Positions 47,356 to 60,249 of a DNA stretch of 64,000 nucleotides are shown here, one piece after another. The position numbers and the translations under genes were made by a program. How positions within the stretch are numbered: the first letter of the stretch is position 1; each line of letters starts with the position of its first letter. The notes under the pieces were generated by a model, which saw nothing but the letters and a program-made list of their open reading frames with translations, was not told where the DNA came from and ran no database searches. This DNA comes from Diphasiastrum complanatum (lineage: Eukaryota > Streptophyta > Lycopodiopsida > Lycopodiales > Lycopodiaceae), in assembly GCA_029204225.1 (NCBI GenBank), contig CM055109.1:33733167-33797166 (forward strand), written 5' to 3'.

Positions 47356-47800
47356 ATCCCAAAGGCGGAGTCATTATCTTCAATACGCATGTGATAGCTT
47401 GACCACTAAGAATTGTGTATTGATAAGCCAAACAACAACAATTCAACTATTTCATGTTAGCAATCCTAGATATACGAGGTCTTTGGAAATGCTACATATA
47501 TAGAGAAACTTTGTGAAATTTCTTTGTGACATTGATTTTGACACCTTGGTTAGAATCTTATAGCTTAGATACATACACATCTCACCATAGCATCTATTTT
47601 TTATTACTTGAGTAAAATTTTCTCATTTGACTGAGTTTTGACTTTGTCAAAGTAAAATATGCCCCAGCTATCATAAATTAGAAAGTTAGGGACTATGTCA
47701 TTGATATATAGATTAAATTCTTAGAGACAAAGTCACTTATTGCTATTTATGAGTTGCAAGAAGTTTTGGATGAAATTTGAGATCAAAATAGTTGGTATAG
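47356..47800. other. Non-coding flank of element B
   Basis: Begins with the rest of the 43-bp tandem unit. Beyond that nothing was recognised. Confidence 0.4.
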
Positions 47801-48745
47801 TGTCAAAGTTGACTTGAAATCCAAGAAAAATTCATGTAAGGGAATTGAACTCATACTTGTTTCCTACTTGTCAAAATTAAGGCAAAGAAACCAAAGCTGA
47901 CACTACCAAGCAATTTATAGACATGGAAAGAGACTCGAGGAGTAGTCAGGATTAATCAAACAATGATTTTGATCAAAATTACCATTGCGAGAACAAATGA
48001 TAAAAAATGAGTCCAAGACTACAACACTAATTCCAAGATTGTCATTCTTATTCCAAATGCTCTAATAACTCAACTCAATAGTTTGTGGAGTTTTAATATA
48101 ACTATTGCTGAAGGCCAAAGAGGTGTTACAAATCAAGAAAACCTTATTATGAAGTTCTGCCTCATTCTTTCTAGGACAAAGTTTACTCTTATCGTAAGTA
48201 TATATAAATGCTTTACTATTTTTGTCAACCTTTTCATATTCATGACTATATATTCTTGTAGAGAAACCACTCATAATTCCATCGGCAAAATTATTTTGAG
48301 ACCTTGTTTTGCCAATTTCTAGAACTACATCACAATTCTAGCTTGTTTTTGGGCTACGACTTAATAATTAGGCTTTTTTAATTTTCAACTCTTCTTTGGC
48401 CTTCACTAGTATCTCTATCATCTCTCAAAGTTACATAGAAACTGTAACAACTATTGAGTCGAGTCATTATAGCTTATGGAGTAAAAACCAAAATCATGAA
48501 TTTAGCGCTACCATATTGGAGTCATTTTTAGTTTCTTTTCTAATCATTTGTAGTCACGATGCTAATTTTGATCAAAATCATTGTTTTACCAAATTGAATA
48601 CTCCTAGAGTTTCTTTTCATGATTACATTGTAGTGTCAGCTTTGGGTTTTCTTTGGCTTAGTTTGGACAAGTAGGTACCAAGTTTGAGTTTATTTCCCTT
48701 CATGGAATTTTCCTTGGATTTTGAGTCAATTTTCACACTCTATCA
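47801..48745. repeat. Large inverted repeat, ~300-bp arms
   Basis: The left arm (about 47801-48120) and right arm (about 48395-48745) are reverse complements at roughly 80% by eye. Shared stretches include ACAATGATTTTGATCAAAAT, CAAAGCTGACACTAC and GAAGGCCAAAGA. The central ~275 bp is unpaired. The open frames at 48083-48322 and 48396-48674 show no known domain. It has the architecture of a foldback element, but no target duplication could be fixed. Confidence 0.75.
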
Positions 48746-51700
48746 CTTCCTCTTGATAACAATGCCCTATCATTTGGTTACTATTTTCTACTTCAAGAAC
48801 TTACTGATTCAAAATCCTAGTACCAAAAGGTTGATTAGCTCAAAACACAAACTATTTATCTTGATGTAGTTTTATAGATTATTTTTGGGCTAGCTAGGCA
48901 TTTTGTTGAAAAAACTTTGCAAAAAATGTATTTTGTTTGTACTCGCTCAATACGGGTATACAAATTTATGTTCAAAACGAGTCCCAGTCATCTCCAAGTA
49001 AAAACTCTATATTATGTAGTTTTGATGACCTAGTATGTCAAATACCTGTTAAAGTTCTATTTGTGCCATGTAGTTAAAATGACCTAGTATGTCAAATATT
49101 TGTTAAAGTTTTATTTGTGCCAAGTGCACACTAACAATCTAACCATGGCCAAAACATTTGCAATGTTGTGCACACAAGTCCATACTACAATTTCAAATTG
49201 AGGTTCAAAGATGATGGACATGCCTAGGTCTAAAAAAACCTTGCTCTCTTTTGGAGCCTTTGGGATACCTTCCTCTCATACACAATCGGCGGGTCACTTC
49301 TTGTATCTCTAATGATGTCATTTAGGTCCTCTATAACATACTCAGGCAATAATCCCTAATCCTAGCTCCGTGTATTGGGTTGAGACTCCTCTTAGTTCTC
49401 TCCACATCAAATTGTCACTCAACTCGTACACTTCTAAAGTGCTAGTGTCAACATTGTATCTCACTCTGAATAGTTTATCCCTTTCCAAGAGGTTTCTATG
49501 GAAATATCATGAATATAAATAGTGATGGGTGACTCTTTCTTAAATTAGTTGGCAAAAGTCTCCTAGAAGAGGCACTTCACGTAATTCTAGCCCTCATGAC
49601 AATCTCGGGCCAGATCTAGCTGACAGTGCTTTGCAATTGGATGGAATGCATTGCTACTTGAATCCAAGACACTTTAACTTTGAACCCTTTGTTGTCAACC
49701 TCTATGGCCAAATCTCCCATCCTTATGCTACTGACAGTAGTATCTAGAGCTATCAGTTCTACTACAGCCCATCTAGTAGCTCTAATGATAGGACAATATC
49801 TTTTGGGGCTGGATATAGAAGCCATACATCAAATAACTCTTTCATGGATCTCCTAAAAACAAATTTAAGTGAATTCTCATTGTTGATCCTTATGCCTTTA
49901 CCTTTGTCAATAACTCTCCCCCTCTCTTCTCAACCAACAATCATTCTTGCATAAATTTTGATGATCAAATCAAGAGGGCTGACGTAGGTAATCTACTCAC
50001 TTCAAGATGGGCTCTAATAGTCATTTTGAACCTCCATTAATGGGAATAGATCTAGGATGGTATATAGAGTATAACTAGCGAAGGTTCCTCATGTACAATT
50101 CCATCTATTAATAGAGTTGAAAAAAGATGATACACCCATAGGTGGTTCACACATCTCATGTCATCAAGAAATTTTAGTGAGGCTAAGCATGTCACTAGGC
50201 TTACTAGTGCATAACGATATAATAATCTTTTCCAACTCAGACCACCTCTACCTCGGGCCATTCTACGGTGGCCTTTCAATTAAGTCCTCTCTCTCATGAT
50301 CTTACTCTTGCGCATATCAAATATCTTGCTAAGCTCTAAGATCGGATTGACACTAACGAAGCAATGGTCTCATCACTCATGTCTTAGAAGTGCATAGGTA
50401 GTCCTTTAATTTCTCTAAAAGAGGATCAAGATGCCCTTGGATATACCATAATCAGGTACAGGTAGAATGCAAGGTTCTGGGGTTTGCTAAGATTTCTCCC
50501 AATCAAGAGGCTCTAAGAATGGAAATCATCCTTGGTTTTAGCCCCACTCACTATCTTCCTTGAAGAGATTTTGATAGATCGGTTTCTCTTATGTCAATCA
50601 TTCGCAGTCTCACCTCCCCAGCCTATCTAGTTTCAGGATAGCTGCATGTGCATGATTGGGAATCCTGTGTTCCAAGGAGTTATCCCACCCGTAGTCAATC
50701 TACATGAAAGACCGACTGGGTTAATTTTTCTTAACTTGTGGCTATGTGTTCCAATTTTCACAAGTATAATCCTCACTCTTGTGTTCCAACGAGATGACGG
50801 TGATTTGCATTAACTGACTCAAAAACAGATTCACCATGCAATAAGCAATCTAGAACTATTTTAAATATCATTCTCTCAACAACGTACTCGTTAATCATTA
50901 AGATTCTCTCTCAAAATTCACTCTATTCTCAAGTACGAAAGCATTTTATTAGGAGCACTCACTCACACACAATATGTCAAGCGCGAGTTTTTATTCAATA
51001 CCTTCCAAATCATTGAGAACTTCAGCAACATGCATCATAGTTTGTCAAGGACACATAACCAAGGAAACATTATTGAGTCTACCTCTTTTCCAGATGATAC
51101 CCCAAAATATATTTTCACCAAGAGTATGTGATAAAAGATGATTTACTTCTCATTGACAACCAAGATTGAAAACGGAAAACCATCATTACATAAAGGACAT
51201 TATCATAACTATATCACAAAAGCAGCATGTAACAAAGAAGGGAATGAAGTTACTTGGAGAATTCTCAGGTTACCCTCCTCTTCCAACTCATGGGAAATGA
51301 GAGACCGACCATAAGTATTCTTGAAAGCATGGTCTGTAAGGTCCTTGGATATAACTCTTGTCAAGAAATAATGGCTATGTGATCAAATTATGATCATAGG
51401 CCATCAATTATGTTTTGTAAAATATACATAAGATAGATTTGTAATAAGATGTCAGAAGAATAAATCCCTTCTCACAAACCTTATCTTTTGTCTCTTCAAG
51501 GGTAAATCTAGATAAGAATAAAAATGTCGATGTCTTTGGATCTACTAAAATCCAAGATAGAATGTAGATGTCTTTTGTCTCTCGAGGGTAACTCTAGATA
51601 AGAATCAGAATGTAGATGTCTCTGGGTCTGCTAAAATCCAAGATAGACATGATACATGGTTAAGGAGATCATCTTATAGTTTCATATATTTGTGAAATTC

Positions 51701-52049
51701 CAAAGATGGAAACTACCCTTTTTAATGCATTACCTTCAATCCAATCAGAACCATAATGCTCAAATATCTTGTGTCAACATATTAACAAAGGTGATGTCCT
51801 AAAGGGGGATTAAGATGAAACATATTTTTCAAATATGATAATTATGAAAATCTGAGCTAAACCTTTTCTAGAGGGAGGTGTGACTAGAGTATGTTTGAGA
51901 TTGCAATTGAATTGGTAGTTATGTATGTTCAAGAACATGTTCGCAGCTTTGATCTTCCTATGGATTCCTCTCATGATATCAATGTCAACTCTAGGATTCT
52001 TACCAATATTGATAGAAAACAATAATTAATTTGGAATATTGGGGATGTA
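48746..52049. other. Long non-coding stretch with two short tandem duplications
   Basis: 49014-49121 is a 54-bp unit present twice (GACCTAGTATGTCAAATA..TTTGTGCC). 51484-51655 is an ~87-bp unit present twice (TCTTTTGTCTCT..ATCCAAGATAGA). The rest, including the open frames at 49616-49825 and 50052-50279, shows no recognised gene. Confidence 0.5.
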
Positions 52050-52453
52050 TGTCAAAATTTGTAATACAAATTCTAGATGAAGTTACTAGTCCTACTAGCA
52101 CTCACACAAAACCAAACATAGAGAGAATTCAGATCATAGGAGAACTGAGCTATGCTCTAGCATATTGGAATAATTGTGGTGGGGCGCCAGCCTACCTAAG
52201 TAGATTCCCTAATCAAAGAGAAAAGCTAAGAGCCTAAAGTAAATAGCAAAAGAGCAAAAGCTAATTGCTATAATTACTACCTATATTGGATAAAGTCCCA
52301 AAATATCTCTAAGTACTAAATAGATCATAATTTAGTTGTAGTGCACCCACCTTTAAGAAATGAATTTACTATAAATAGAATGTCCCCTAAAATAGCACGC
52401 ATGCATGGCCAAACTATCATTAAGGGGTATCAAATAAACATTAATTCCTAACA
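52050..52453 (-). repeat. TRIM LTR copy 1
   Basis: 404 bp, starts TGTCAAAATTTG and ends CCTAACA on the plus strand. This is the most complete copy. Confidence 0.85.
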
Positions 52454-52643
52454 CTCCCCCTTAATGTTTACTTTCAACTTATATGTGGATGATGTTTTGG
52501 TCTCCATTTACTTATGGGACAAATGCACTCTTTTGGGCGTTTCGCAGTAGCAGCCGCCTGTGCGTAGCTTGTACCCTCCAACACCCTGACTCAAGCGACC
52601 ACAGGGTGAAGTACCACCCCACTCCCACTTGGCTCTGATACCA

Positions 52644-52881
52644 TGTCAGAGTTTGTCAACAACGGAAAGCAAGCTAATTGCTATAATTACTACCTATATT
52701 GGGTAAAGTCCCAAGATGAATTTCTAAGTATTAAATAGATCCTAATTTAGTTGTAGTGCACCCACCTACATGCATAAGCTTTAAGAAACAAATTTGCTAT
52801 AAATAGAATGGCCCCTAAGATAGCACGCATGCATGGCCAAACTATCATTAAGGGGTATCGAATAAACATTAATTCCAAACA
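52644..52881 (-). repeat. TRIM LTR copy 2, internally deleted
   Basis: Keeps both termini (TGTCAGAG..CCAAACA), but a stretch of about 200 bp after the first 13 bases is replaced by ~14 unrelated bases. Confidence 0.85.
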
Positions 52882-53085
52882 CTCCCCCTTAATGTTTACT
52901 TTCAACTTATATGTGGGTGATGGGTTAGTCTCCATTTACTTATGGGACAGATGCATCTTTTGGTGCCTTTCATGGTACCAGCCGCTTGTGCGTATCTTGC
53001 ACCCTCCAACACCCCCACTCAGGCGAGCACAAGGTGAAGTACACCCAACTTGCTCGTACAGGATCCCCACTTGGCTCTGATACCA

Positions 53086-53443
53086 TGTCAGAATTTGTGA
53101 TACAAATTCTAGATGAAGTTACTAGTCCTACTAGCACTCACACAAAGCCAAACATAGAGAGAATTCGGATCATAGGAGAATTGAGCAATGCTCTAGCATA
53201 TTGGAATAATTGTGGCAGGGTGCCAGCCTACTTAAATAGATTCTCTAATCAATGAGAATAGCTAAGTGCCTAAAGTAAATAGCAAAAGAGCAAAAGCTAA
53301 TTGCTATAATTACTGCCTATATTGGGTAAAGTCCCAAGATGAATTCTGAAGTACTAAATAGATCCTAATTTAGTTGTAGTGCACCCACCTACATGCATAA
53401 GCTTTAAGAAATGAATTTACTATAAATAGAATGGTCCCTAAAA
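53086..53443 (-). repeat. TRIM LTR copy 3, truncated
   Basis: Matches copy 1 up to the CTAAAA position, then switches to the leader of the copia gag pseudogene. Confidence 0.85.
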
Positions 53444-53830
53444 CCTTGCCCCAAGGAATCGGTGTACCATGCAAGGCCGTGTGAATCAGTGTGAAAGATT
53501 TCATAGAAATGAAATGCATCGTGTGCTTGCCAAAGATCACCTACTTTTGTAGAAACTCTATTTTTTATTGGATCTCTTGTGTTTGAAGTTGCTAGATGTT
53601 GGAAGAGTGTATTTCAATCTTAGAAAGTACAAAAGTTCATAAGATTGTAGGTTGATCATTTGTTGATCAAGTATCTTTCGTTCTATGTGATGGATTTGCT
53701 AGGTTTGGTGCAAGAAAGAGATTTGAGGGGTTCCATATCTTTGTGATTTCTTCTTGAGGTCATTTGTTGACATTCAAGAGTGCGCTTGTGCATTGGAATA
53801 GGTTGAAAGATAATATCAAGTCATTGCAAC
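53444..53830 (+). repeat. Leader of the second-copy copia gag
   Basis: Matches the leader of the gag at 14544 read on the other strand (CCATATCTTTGTGATTTCTT shared). No PBS or LTR precedes it. It begins at the TRIM truncation point. Confidence 0.6.
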
Positions 53831-55497
53831 ATGGCTACAAATGGAGGCTTCATGTTGCAACGCAATTATAGGCTTACCTCAAGCAACTACTCTACTTGGA
53901 AGGTGAGAATGGAGTCTCTCCATGAGATGAATGAGTAGATGGATATTGTTGTAGGTGTGGAGGAAATACCTTTGGAACCTCAAGAACAATTGAGGTATGA
54001 TAGGAGGGAAAAGAAAGCTCTTCATGTGATCAAGATGAATGTTACAAATCAACTTCTCAAGGAAGTTGGTAAGTGTACTTCATCAAGTGAGGCTTGGGAA
54101 GTTTTATGAGTTGAAGTCTACATCAAGGTACTAACCCTTAGGAGGCAAAACTTTCAATGTATGAAAAAGAAAGAATGGTGCTCATGCTTTTGTTTTGAGG
54201 GTTAAGGCATTCAATGATGAGTTAGCATGTATTGATGAAAGCATTAAGGAGGTAGAGCTTGTTCAAGTTGTTTTTAATGGCCTGTTGGATGAATATGATA
54301 ATCTTGTTCAAAGTTTTGCTATTCAAAAGACTTTGCCAACTACAGTGAATTTGCAAGAGATCTTGGTGAATGAGGAGTTTAGGCTTCTATCAAGAGGATG
54401 ATTCACTTCCATTTCTCAAATTGGAGAGGAGGAGGCTATGTTCTCAAAAGGCAAGTTCAAGGGAAAAGGAAAAGGCAAGTGGTCTAAAGGGCAAGATCAA
54501 GGTGAGGCTTTTACTTTTGTTGGCAAGAAGAAGGATAGATCTAAGCTAAAATATTTCTATTATGGAGTCAAAGGAATTTTGCTAGTGAGTGCTTGAAGAA
54601 AAAGAGAGATCAAGGTGATAAGCAAGGTAATATAGGATGGTGTTGGTGATCAAAACTTAAATGATGATACTTTTGTGATGTCTTCATGTTTGGTTGTTAA
54701 TGATGGAGATATTGATCCTTGGTGGATTGATAGTGGAACAAGCTCACACATGACCTTTCAAAAAGAGTATTTTTCATCTTTGTTGGCATATGAAGGTGAC
54801 AAGAGGGTGATCTTGATGGTGATTGTGAAATCAAAGGGATTGGCACAATTCTTATTTGTCTCTCTATAAATAGGAATGTTCATTTGAAGAATGTTTCGTT
54901 CATTCCATCTATTATTAAGAACCTTCTTAGTGTGAGTCAAATGCTTGACAAGAGATTCAAAGTAGAGTTTGATGGTGTTGCCTATTTGATCAAGAAGGAG
55001 AATGAATTGATTGCAAAAGGGAAGAGGCAAGGTAGGTTGTTCAAACTTGATGCTTGTCTTGTTGCTAACCAAGTACGGCAACGAAGCATTTGTCAATGCA
55101 AGAGGTATGGCACAATGGGGCATTTCAACTACAAGTCATTGGAGGTGATGGCAAAGAAGCAAGTTGTTTTTTGTCTTCCCGATTCTTTAACAAGCTTTAA
55201 TCATATTTGTGAGCAATGTGCTTTATCAAAGTCACATAGGTTGCCTTACAAGAGATCTACATCAATGTCAAGCAGACCTTTTCAATTTGTGCATTCGGAT
55301 ATTCATGGTATTACTACAATTAGCTATGGAGGTGCTAAGATGTATGTGACTTTTATTGATGATTTTAGTAGATTTTGTTGGGTATATCTACTAAAGAGCA
55401 AGGATGAAGTATATGATGTCTTTGTCAAGTTCAAGATTGCAAGAGAGGTCCAATTCTCTACCAAGATCAAGTTCTTGAGGAGTGACAATGGTGGTGA
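53831..55497 (+). pseudogene. Copia gag-protease-integrase fragment (mosaic copy 2, piece 1)
   Basis: Starts at ATG 53831 (MATNGGFMLQ..). It shows the part missing from the first copy: gag N-terminus with NYSTWKVRMESLHEMNE, then a TAG near 53936 and a TGA near 54106. From 54055 on it corresponds to window positions 1-1443 at a constant offset of 54,054, with about 12 substitutions noted. Domain content and defects are as in copy 1: the protease reads WWIDSGTSSHMT and integrase ends after LRSDNGGE. Most stops are common to both copies, so they predate the duplication. Confidence 0.88.
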
Positions 55498-56711
55498 GTA
55501 TAAATTCGGAAAAATGCCAAATATGGGTTTCCCATGGAGTTATGCTTGGGCACGTGATATCGAGACATGGCATTGCCAGAGATTATTTTAAAATCAAGGT
55601 TATTGTGGAATTGCCACCGCCAACAACAATTCGTGGAGTTTATGTGTTTATGGGTCATGCGAACTACTATCAAAGTTTTATTATCATTTTTGCGGATTTA
55701 GCACGAACTATATACAAACTAACTATTGTTTCTATTTGGACAGTAGAGGCGTTAGAAGCCTTTGAAAAATTAAAAAAAGCATTAACTTCAGCACCAATAG
55801 TGCGTTCTCCATGGACGGTTGAATTTCATGTTCACACGGATGCCTCAAAATATGCTATTGGATCAGTTTTGATGCAGCCAGTTGATTATAAGAAAGACTA
55901 TCCTATACGATTTGCAAGCATACAACTTACAAATCCGGAGAAGAACTATTCAACAACAGAACGTGAAGCGTTAGGCATGATTTTTTCTGTTTGGAAATTT
56001 CGTCACTATCTCATGGAAATGCACTTTGCATTTTATATAGATCACCAGCCGTTGCTTTATTTGGTAGACACGACATGCAATACTGGACGTATTGCAAGAT
56101 GGTTATTGTTATTGACTGAATTTGACTTTCAAAGTGTGGTTCAAAAGGGGAAGCAACATTATCTAGCCGATCACGTTTCGTGAATTGAATCCACACCAAT
56201 TAATACTGAAGTGGATGATGAATTACCAGATGCTGCATTGTTCTATGTAGAAGCAGTACCTGAGTGGGCAGCGGATATTGCTGAGTACCTGATGCTAGGA
56301 CAACTGAATGACTCTTTGACAAAAGTACAGAAAAGGTAATTGATTCATAAGGCTCAACCTTATCAATTGATTGCAGGACAATTATATCGTCGTGGATCAG
56401 ACGATATTCTATGTAGATTTGTTTTAACCGCATGAAATCCCAGATTTAATCATGTTTTCACATGATGGCATGGGCGGAGGACACTTCTCTACATATATTA
56501 TTGTTCACAAACTTTTGCAATCAGGATGTTGGTGGCCTACGCTTCATATGGACACAAAAACTTATATTCAGACATGTGATGTTTGCCAGTGAGCATGACG
56601 GCCTACTAGACAGAACTATGAATCCTTGCATCCGGTTTTATCACAAGCACCGTTTGAAAAATGGGGACTGGATTATGTTGGTCCTATTCATCCTGTCACG
56701 CAAGGATCTTA
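55498..56711 (+). pseudogene. Gypsy RNaseH-integrase fragment (mosaic copy 2, piece 2)
   Basis: Duplicate of 1444-2657. The frame at 55482-56183 holds the RT thumb and RNase H. A one-base insertion near 56426 (relative to copy 1) breaks the integrase zinc-domain frame that is open in copy 1, and moves the offset to 54,055 from there on. Confidence 0.88.
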
Positions 56712-56712
56712 G

Positions 56713-57052
56713 TGTCAAGGATCTTACTGGCAGTATAGTTAGCTAATTTGCAAGCAATCTGACATCAATCAGATAAACAGTAAAGAGAGATCACACACCA
56801 ACCCAAGAGAACACTTCTGAACTATATTTACAAAAGAGATCGAAAGAATTATATACACAATCTAATTTTTGTGGGGTACTGCTGCATGGCAGTTTGGTCC
56901 CCGTTACGGGACGCATGTCCCAACTTACACTACGTGTACTATCAAACTGACACACATGCATACTATCACAAAGGCAGTAAAAAACTCGAAATCACTGCTA
57001 AACATGGAAAGTCATGAACTATGAGAGAAACTCGGGCTTACTTATTCTAACA
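56713..57052 (-). repeat. LTR of the truncated copia (copy 2)
   Basis: Duplicate of 2658-2997, essentially identical. Boundaries carry the same uncertainty. Confidence 0.55.
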
Positions 57053-57066
57053 CTCTCCCTTAAGCC

Positions 57067-58509
57067 CTAGTTTATATTTCTTACAAAGAGCTTTTTTCTA
57101 AAAAACTCAAACTTATCAGTACTTAAAGGTTTAGTGAATATATCGGCTAACTGATTGTCTGTCTTACAATGCACTACGTCTATTTCATTAGATAATAACT
57201 TCTCTCTAACGACATGATACTTAATTTCTATATGCTTCATGCGTGCATGAAATACAGGATTTTTAGCTAGCTGTATAGCACTCTGACTGTCACATTTGAT
57301 CACAATAGGTTTATTCTGTGGAATTCCAATGTCTTCTAATATTCTTCTTAGCCAAACTGCTTCCTGCATAGCGGAACATAGTGCTTTGTATTCTGCTTCT
57401 GTAGTAGAAAGAGCAACTGTGTCTTGTTTATTACTTGACCAAGAAAATACACCATTACCAACATGAAATATATAACTGTGGTAGATCTCATGTCATCAAC
57501 ACAGCCTGCCCAATCTGAATCAACAAAGCCCTGTAAAACTAGTAAAGTATGCTGCCTCTCATACAGCAATCCATGGGTTAACGTGCCCTTCACATAACGA
57601 AGAATTATCTTTGTTGCTTTCCAATGAATATCTCTAGGAGTAGCCATGAATTGACTTACAACGCTTACAACATAACTTATGTCAGGACAAGTTGTTGTGA
57701 GATAAATCAGCGAACCAACTAATTGACGAAATAAAAGTGGCATCAACTAGTGCACTCTCATCCTGGTTAGATAGTTTCTTATCAACCTCCACAGGTGTGG
57801 ATACTAGCTTGCTGTCGCACATTTTGAAATGCTTCAAAATCTCATTCACGTACTTTGTTTGTGTTAGTGTGATGCTATTGCAACCTTGCCATACTTCCAC
57901 TCCCGAATAGTAGTGCATCAATCCAAGATCAGTCATATCAAAACTAAAGAATAAGTCTTTCTTGATTGCACCAATCAAATCATCATCATTTCTTGTGATT
58001 ATGAGGTCGTCTACGTACAACACAATCAGTGTGATGCTTGAATCACAAGCAAAGTAGTAAAGATTGAAATATGAAGAAGTGCGTATCAAACCTCTAGAAA
58101 GGAGATGCTCATCAATTTTCAATCCATACAAGGCTTTCTTCAGCTTGCACACTTTGTCTTCCATGCCATGTATCACAAAGCCACTAGGTTGCTCCATGTA
58201 CATTTCTTCGTCAAGCTTACCATTCAGGAATGTGGACTTTACGTCCATCTGATGTAGATTCCATCCAAATAGTGCAGCCAGAGTAATTACCGTGCAAAGT
58301 GTATTCCACTTGGCCACAGGAGCGAAGGTCTCTTCGTAGTCACTGCCCTTACTTTGTGCATAGCACCTTGCTTTGTGTTTTGCAATAGTTCCATCGGCAT
58401 TGTACTTTGTCCTGTATACCCATTTGTTGCCAATGGGTCTTTTGCCCTTTGGAAGATCCAGTATCTCCCATGTGTCATGGTGTTTGATGGAATCAATCCC
58501 CTCCTGCAT
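57067..58509 (-). pseudogene. Copia RT-RNase H (copy 2), frame broken twice
   Basis: Counterpart of the intact frame at 3012-4454. Here it is in three pieces (58509-57682, 57746-57348 and 57369-57067) because of an extra A near 57733 and a missing C near 57475. The YVDD motif and RNase H motifs remain readable. Apart from these changes the copies differ by scattered substitutions. Confidence 0.88.
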
Positions 58510-58527
58510 TGCTTTTTGCCATATGTC

Positions 58528-60240
58528 CTAATTTTTGGCCTCCTCAAAGCAAGAGGGTTCAGTAGATGAAATAGTGTCACTCATACGTGCAAGCTTTACC
58601 TTAAACTTGTCAGGTTCCTTGCTCCCTCTTGTGTAATGCCACAACTCTCCCTCCTTGTTAGGCTCGGCAATTTTCCCTTCCTTGTCACTCATGATTTTAG
58701 TATACCATTTGGGTAACTTACATTGAGGTGATCCTGCTACGAGGTGAATAGGAATCCCATGGTGCATCTTGCTCCTTCCTTTTATCACCTGCTACCTCAG
58801 TCTTTTTCGATCCAATAGATTTGTTTCTCACTCTCCATCTCGTCACTATGGTGGGAGGAGTACCACGTCCCTCATCATCATCATAATGATCTTCCTGTGG
58901 TGGTAGAACTACTTCATCCTCTTTGAGAAGCTTGCATAGCTCATCATTATCTTTTCTTCATCCCCAAATCTATGGATTTCATCAAATAAGACATCACAGC
59001 TTATGTGCACATGTAGCCCCTCTGGATCATAACATCTATATCCCTTGGTTTGTTCATCATATCCTATAAAAATGCACTCAAGGCCTTTACCTGCATTTTG
59101 GCTCTCTCGCTCTTAGGTATGTGAACATACACTCGGCATCCAAACACTCACAACCCATCCATCTTAGGCTTCTTAATAGTGAATGCCTCCTCGGGTGTGG
59201 GGGCGATTATGTACAACAAATGTAGGGCTTCTATTTTGCAAGAACACAGCAGTTTTGACAGCTTCTTCCCATAAAGAAACAGTATGTGTCATCATTGCCC
59301 TAGCTGCTTCGACAATGTACGATTCTTTCGTTCAGCTACCCATTTTGTTGAGGTGTATCACCTGCGCAAACTCCTGTATAATGGCATTGCTCCTTGCAAA
59401 AATCAATAAAATTTGTGGAACGATACTAACCACCACGTCTGGCCCTGAGTACCTTGATCTTAGCACCTGATTGATTTTCAGCCAATGCTTTGAAGCTTTT
59501 GAAGCATCCAAATGTGGCAGACTTCTACTTAACTGTGTAGATCCAGGTCTTTTGTGAGGTAATCATCAATGAAGGTTAGCAAATAAAATGCTTTACCAAT
59601 AGACATTACCTTCATTGGCTCACATAGGTCAGAGTGTATCAACTCAACACTCGTTTTGCTCTTGTTGCTCCTTCCTTGTTGAACTTCTTCATGTGTAACT
59701 TGCCTAGCACGCACTCCTTGCAAATGGACTCTCCTGTCATCCAAACTGGGTTGACTTGTTAGCATCTTGAGCTTACAAAGCAAGCACCTCAGACTCTTGA
59801 AGTTCAAATGCCCACATACGTCTATGCCATAAATCACTTTGTGATATAGATGTAGATGCTAACACATTGCATTCGTAACAACAACATTTAACTTGTACAA
59901 ACCACAAGTTTTGTGCCTAAAGCCATCAGCAATCACCTTGAAACCCTATTTTCACATCCTTGATCTGGCATTTCTTGTCGTTGAACTCCACCTTCAACTA
60001 TGATCTGTCATTGTACCAACATATAAAAGACTCTTCTGAAGGCCAGGAACATACAACACATTTCAATTACCTCACATGTCCATCAGGTTATTGAATAGGC
60101 ACTTCACCAACTCCATGAATTTGGCACTCGTCGTCGTTCGCCTGCGCAAATCTTTCTCCATCATCAGTAAGCTCCAGATTTTTAAACCATGATTTGTTGC
60201 CAGTCATGTATCTTGTTGCTCCTGAGTACACATACCAATG
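58528..60240 (-). pseudogene. Copia protease-integrase remnant (copy 2), indel-rich
   Basis: Counterpart of 4473-6185. From about 58950 on it carries many one- or two-base insertions and deletions relative to copy 1, so only short fragments of integrase are readable (for example near 59529-59837). The shared in-frame TAG just downstream of FEEAKN is present. Confidence 0.85.
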
Positions 60241-60249
60241 TGTATGATC

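Larger units (their letters stand above)
52050..53443 (-). mobile_element. TRIM-like element in tandem form (LTR-internal-LTR-internal-LTR)
   Basis: Three LTR copies: 52050-52453 (404 bp), 52644-52881 (238 bp, about 165 bp shorter than the first) and 53086-53443 (right end cut). Two homologous internal segments of only 190 and 204 bp alternate with them. Each internal segment starts (plus strand) with CTCCCCCTTAATG, a polypurine tract read on the minus strand, and ends with GGCTCTGATACCA, a Met-tRNA PBS. There is no coding capacity. The short internal segment with PBS and PPT is the definition of a TRIM, although the LTR is somewhat longer than typical. The tandem form suggests unequal recombination between LTRs. 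Confidence 0.85.
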
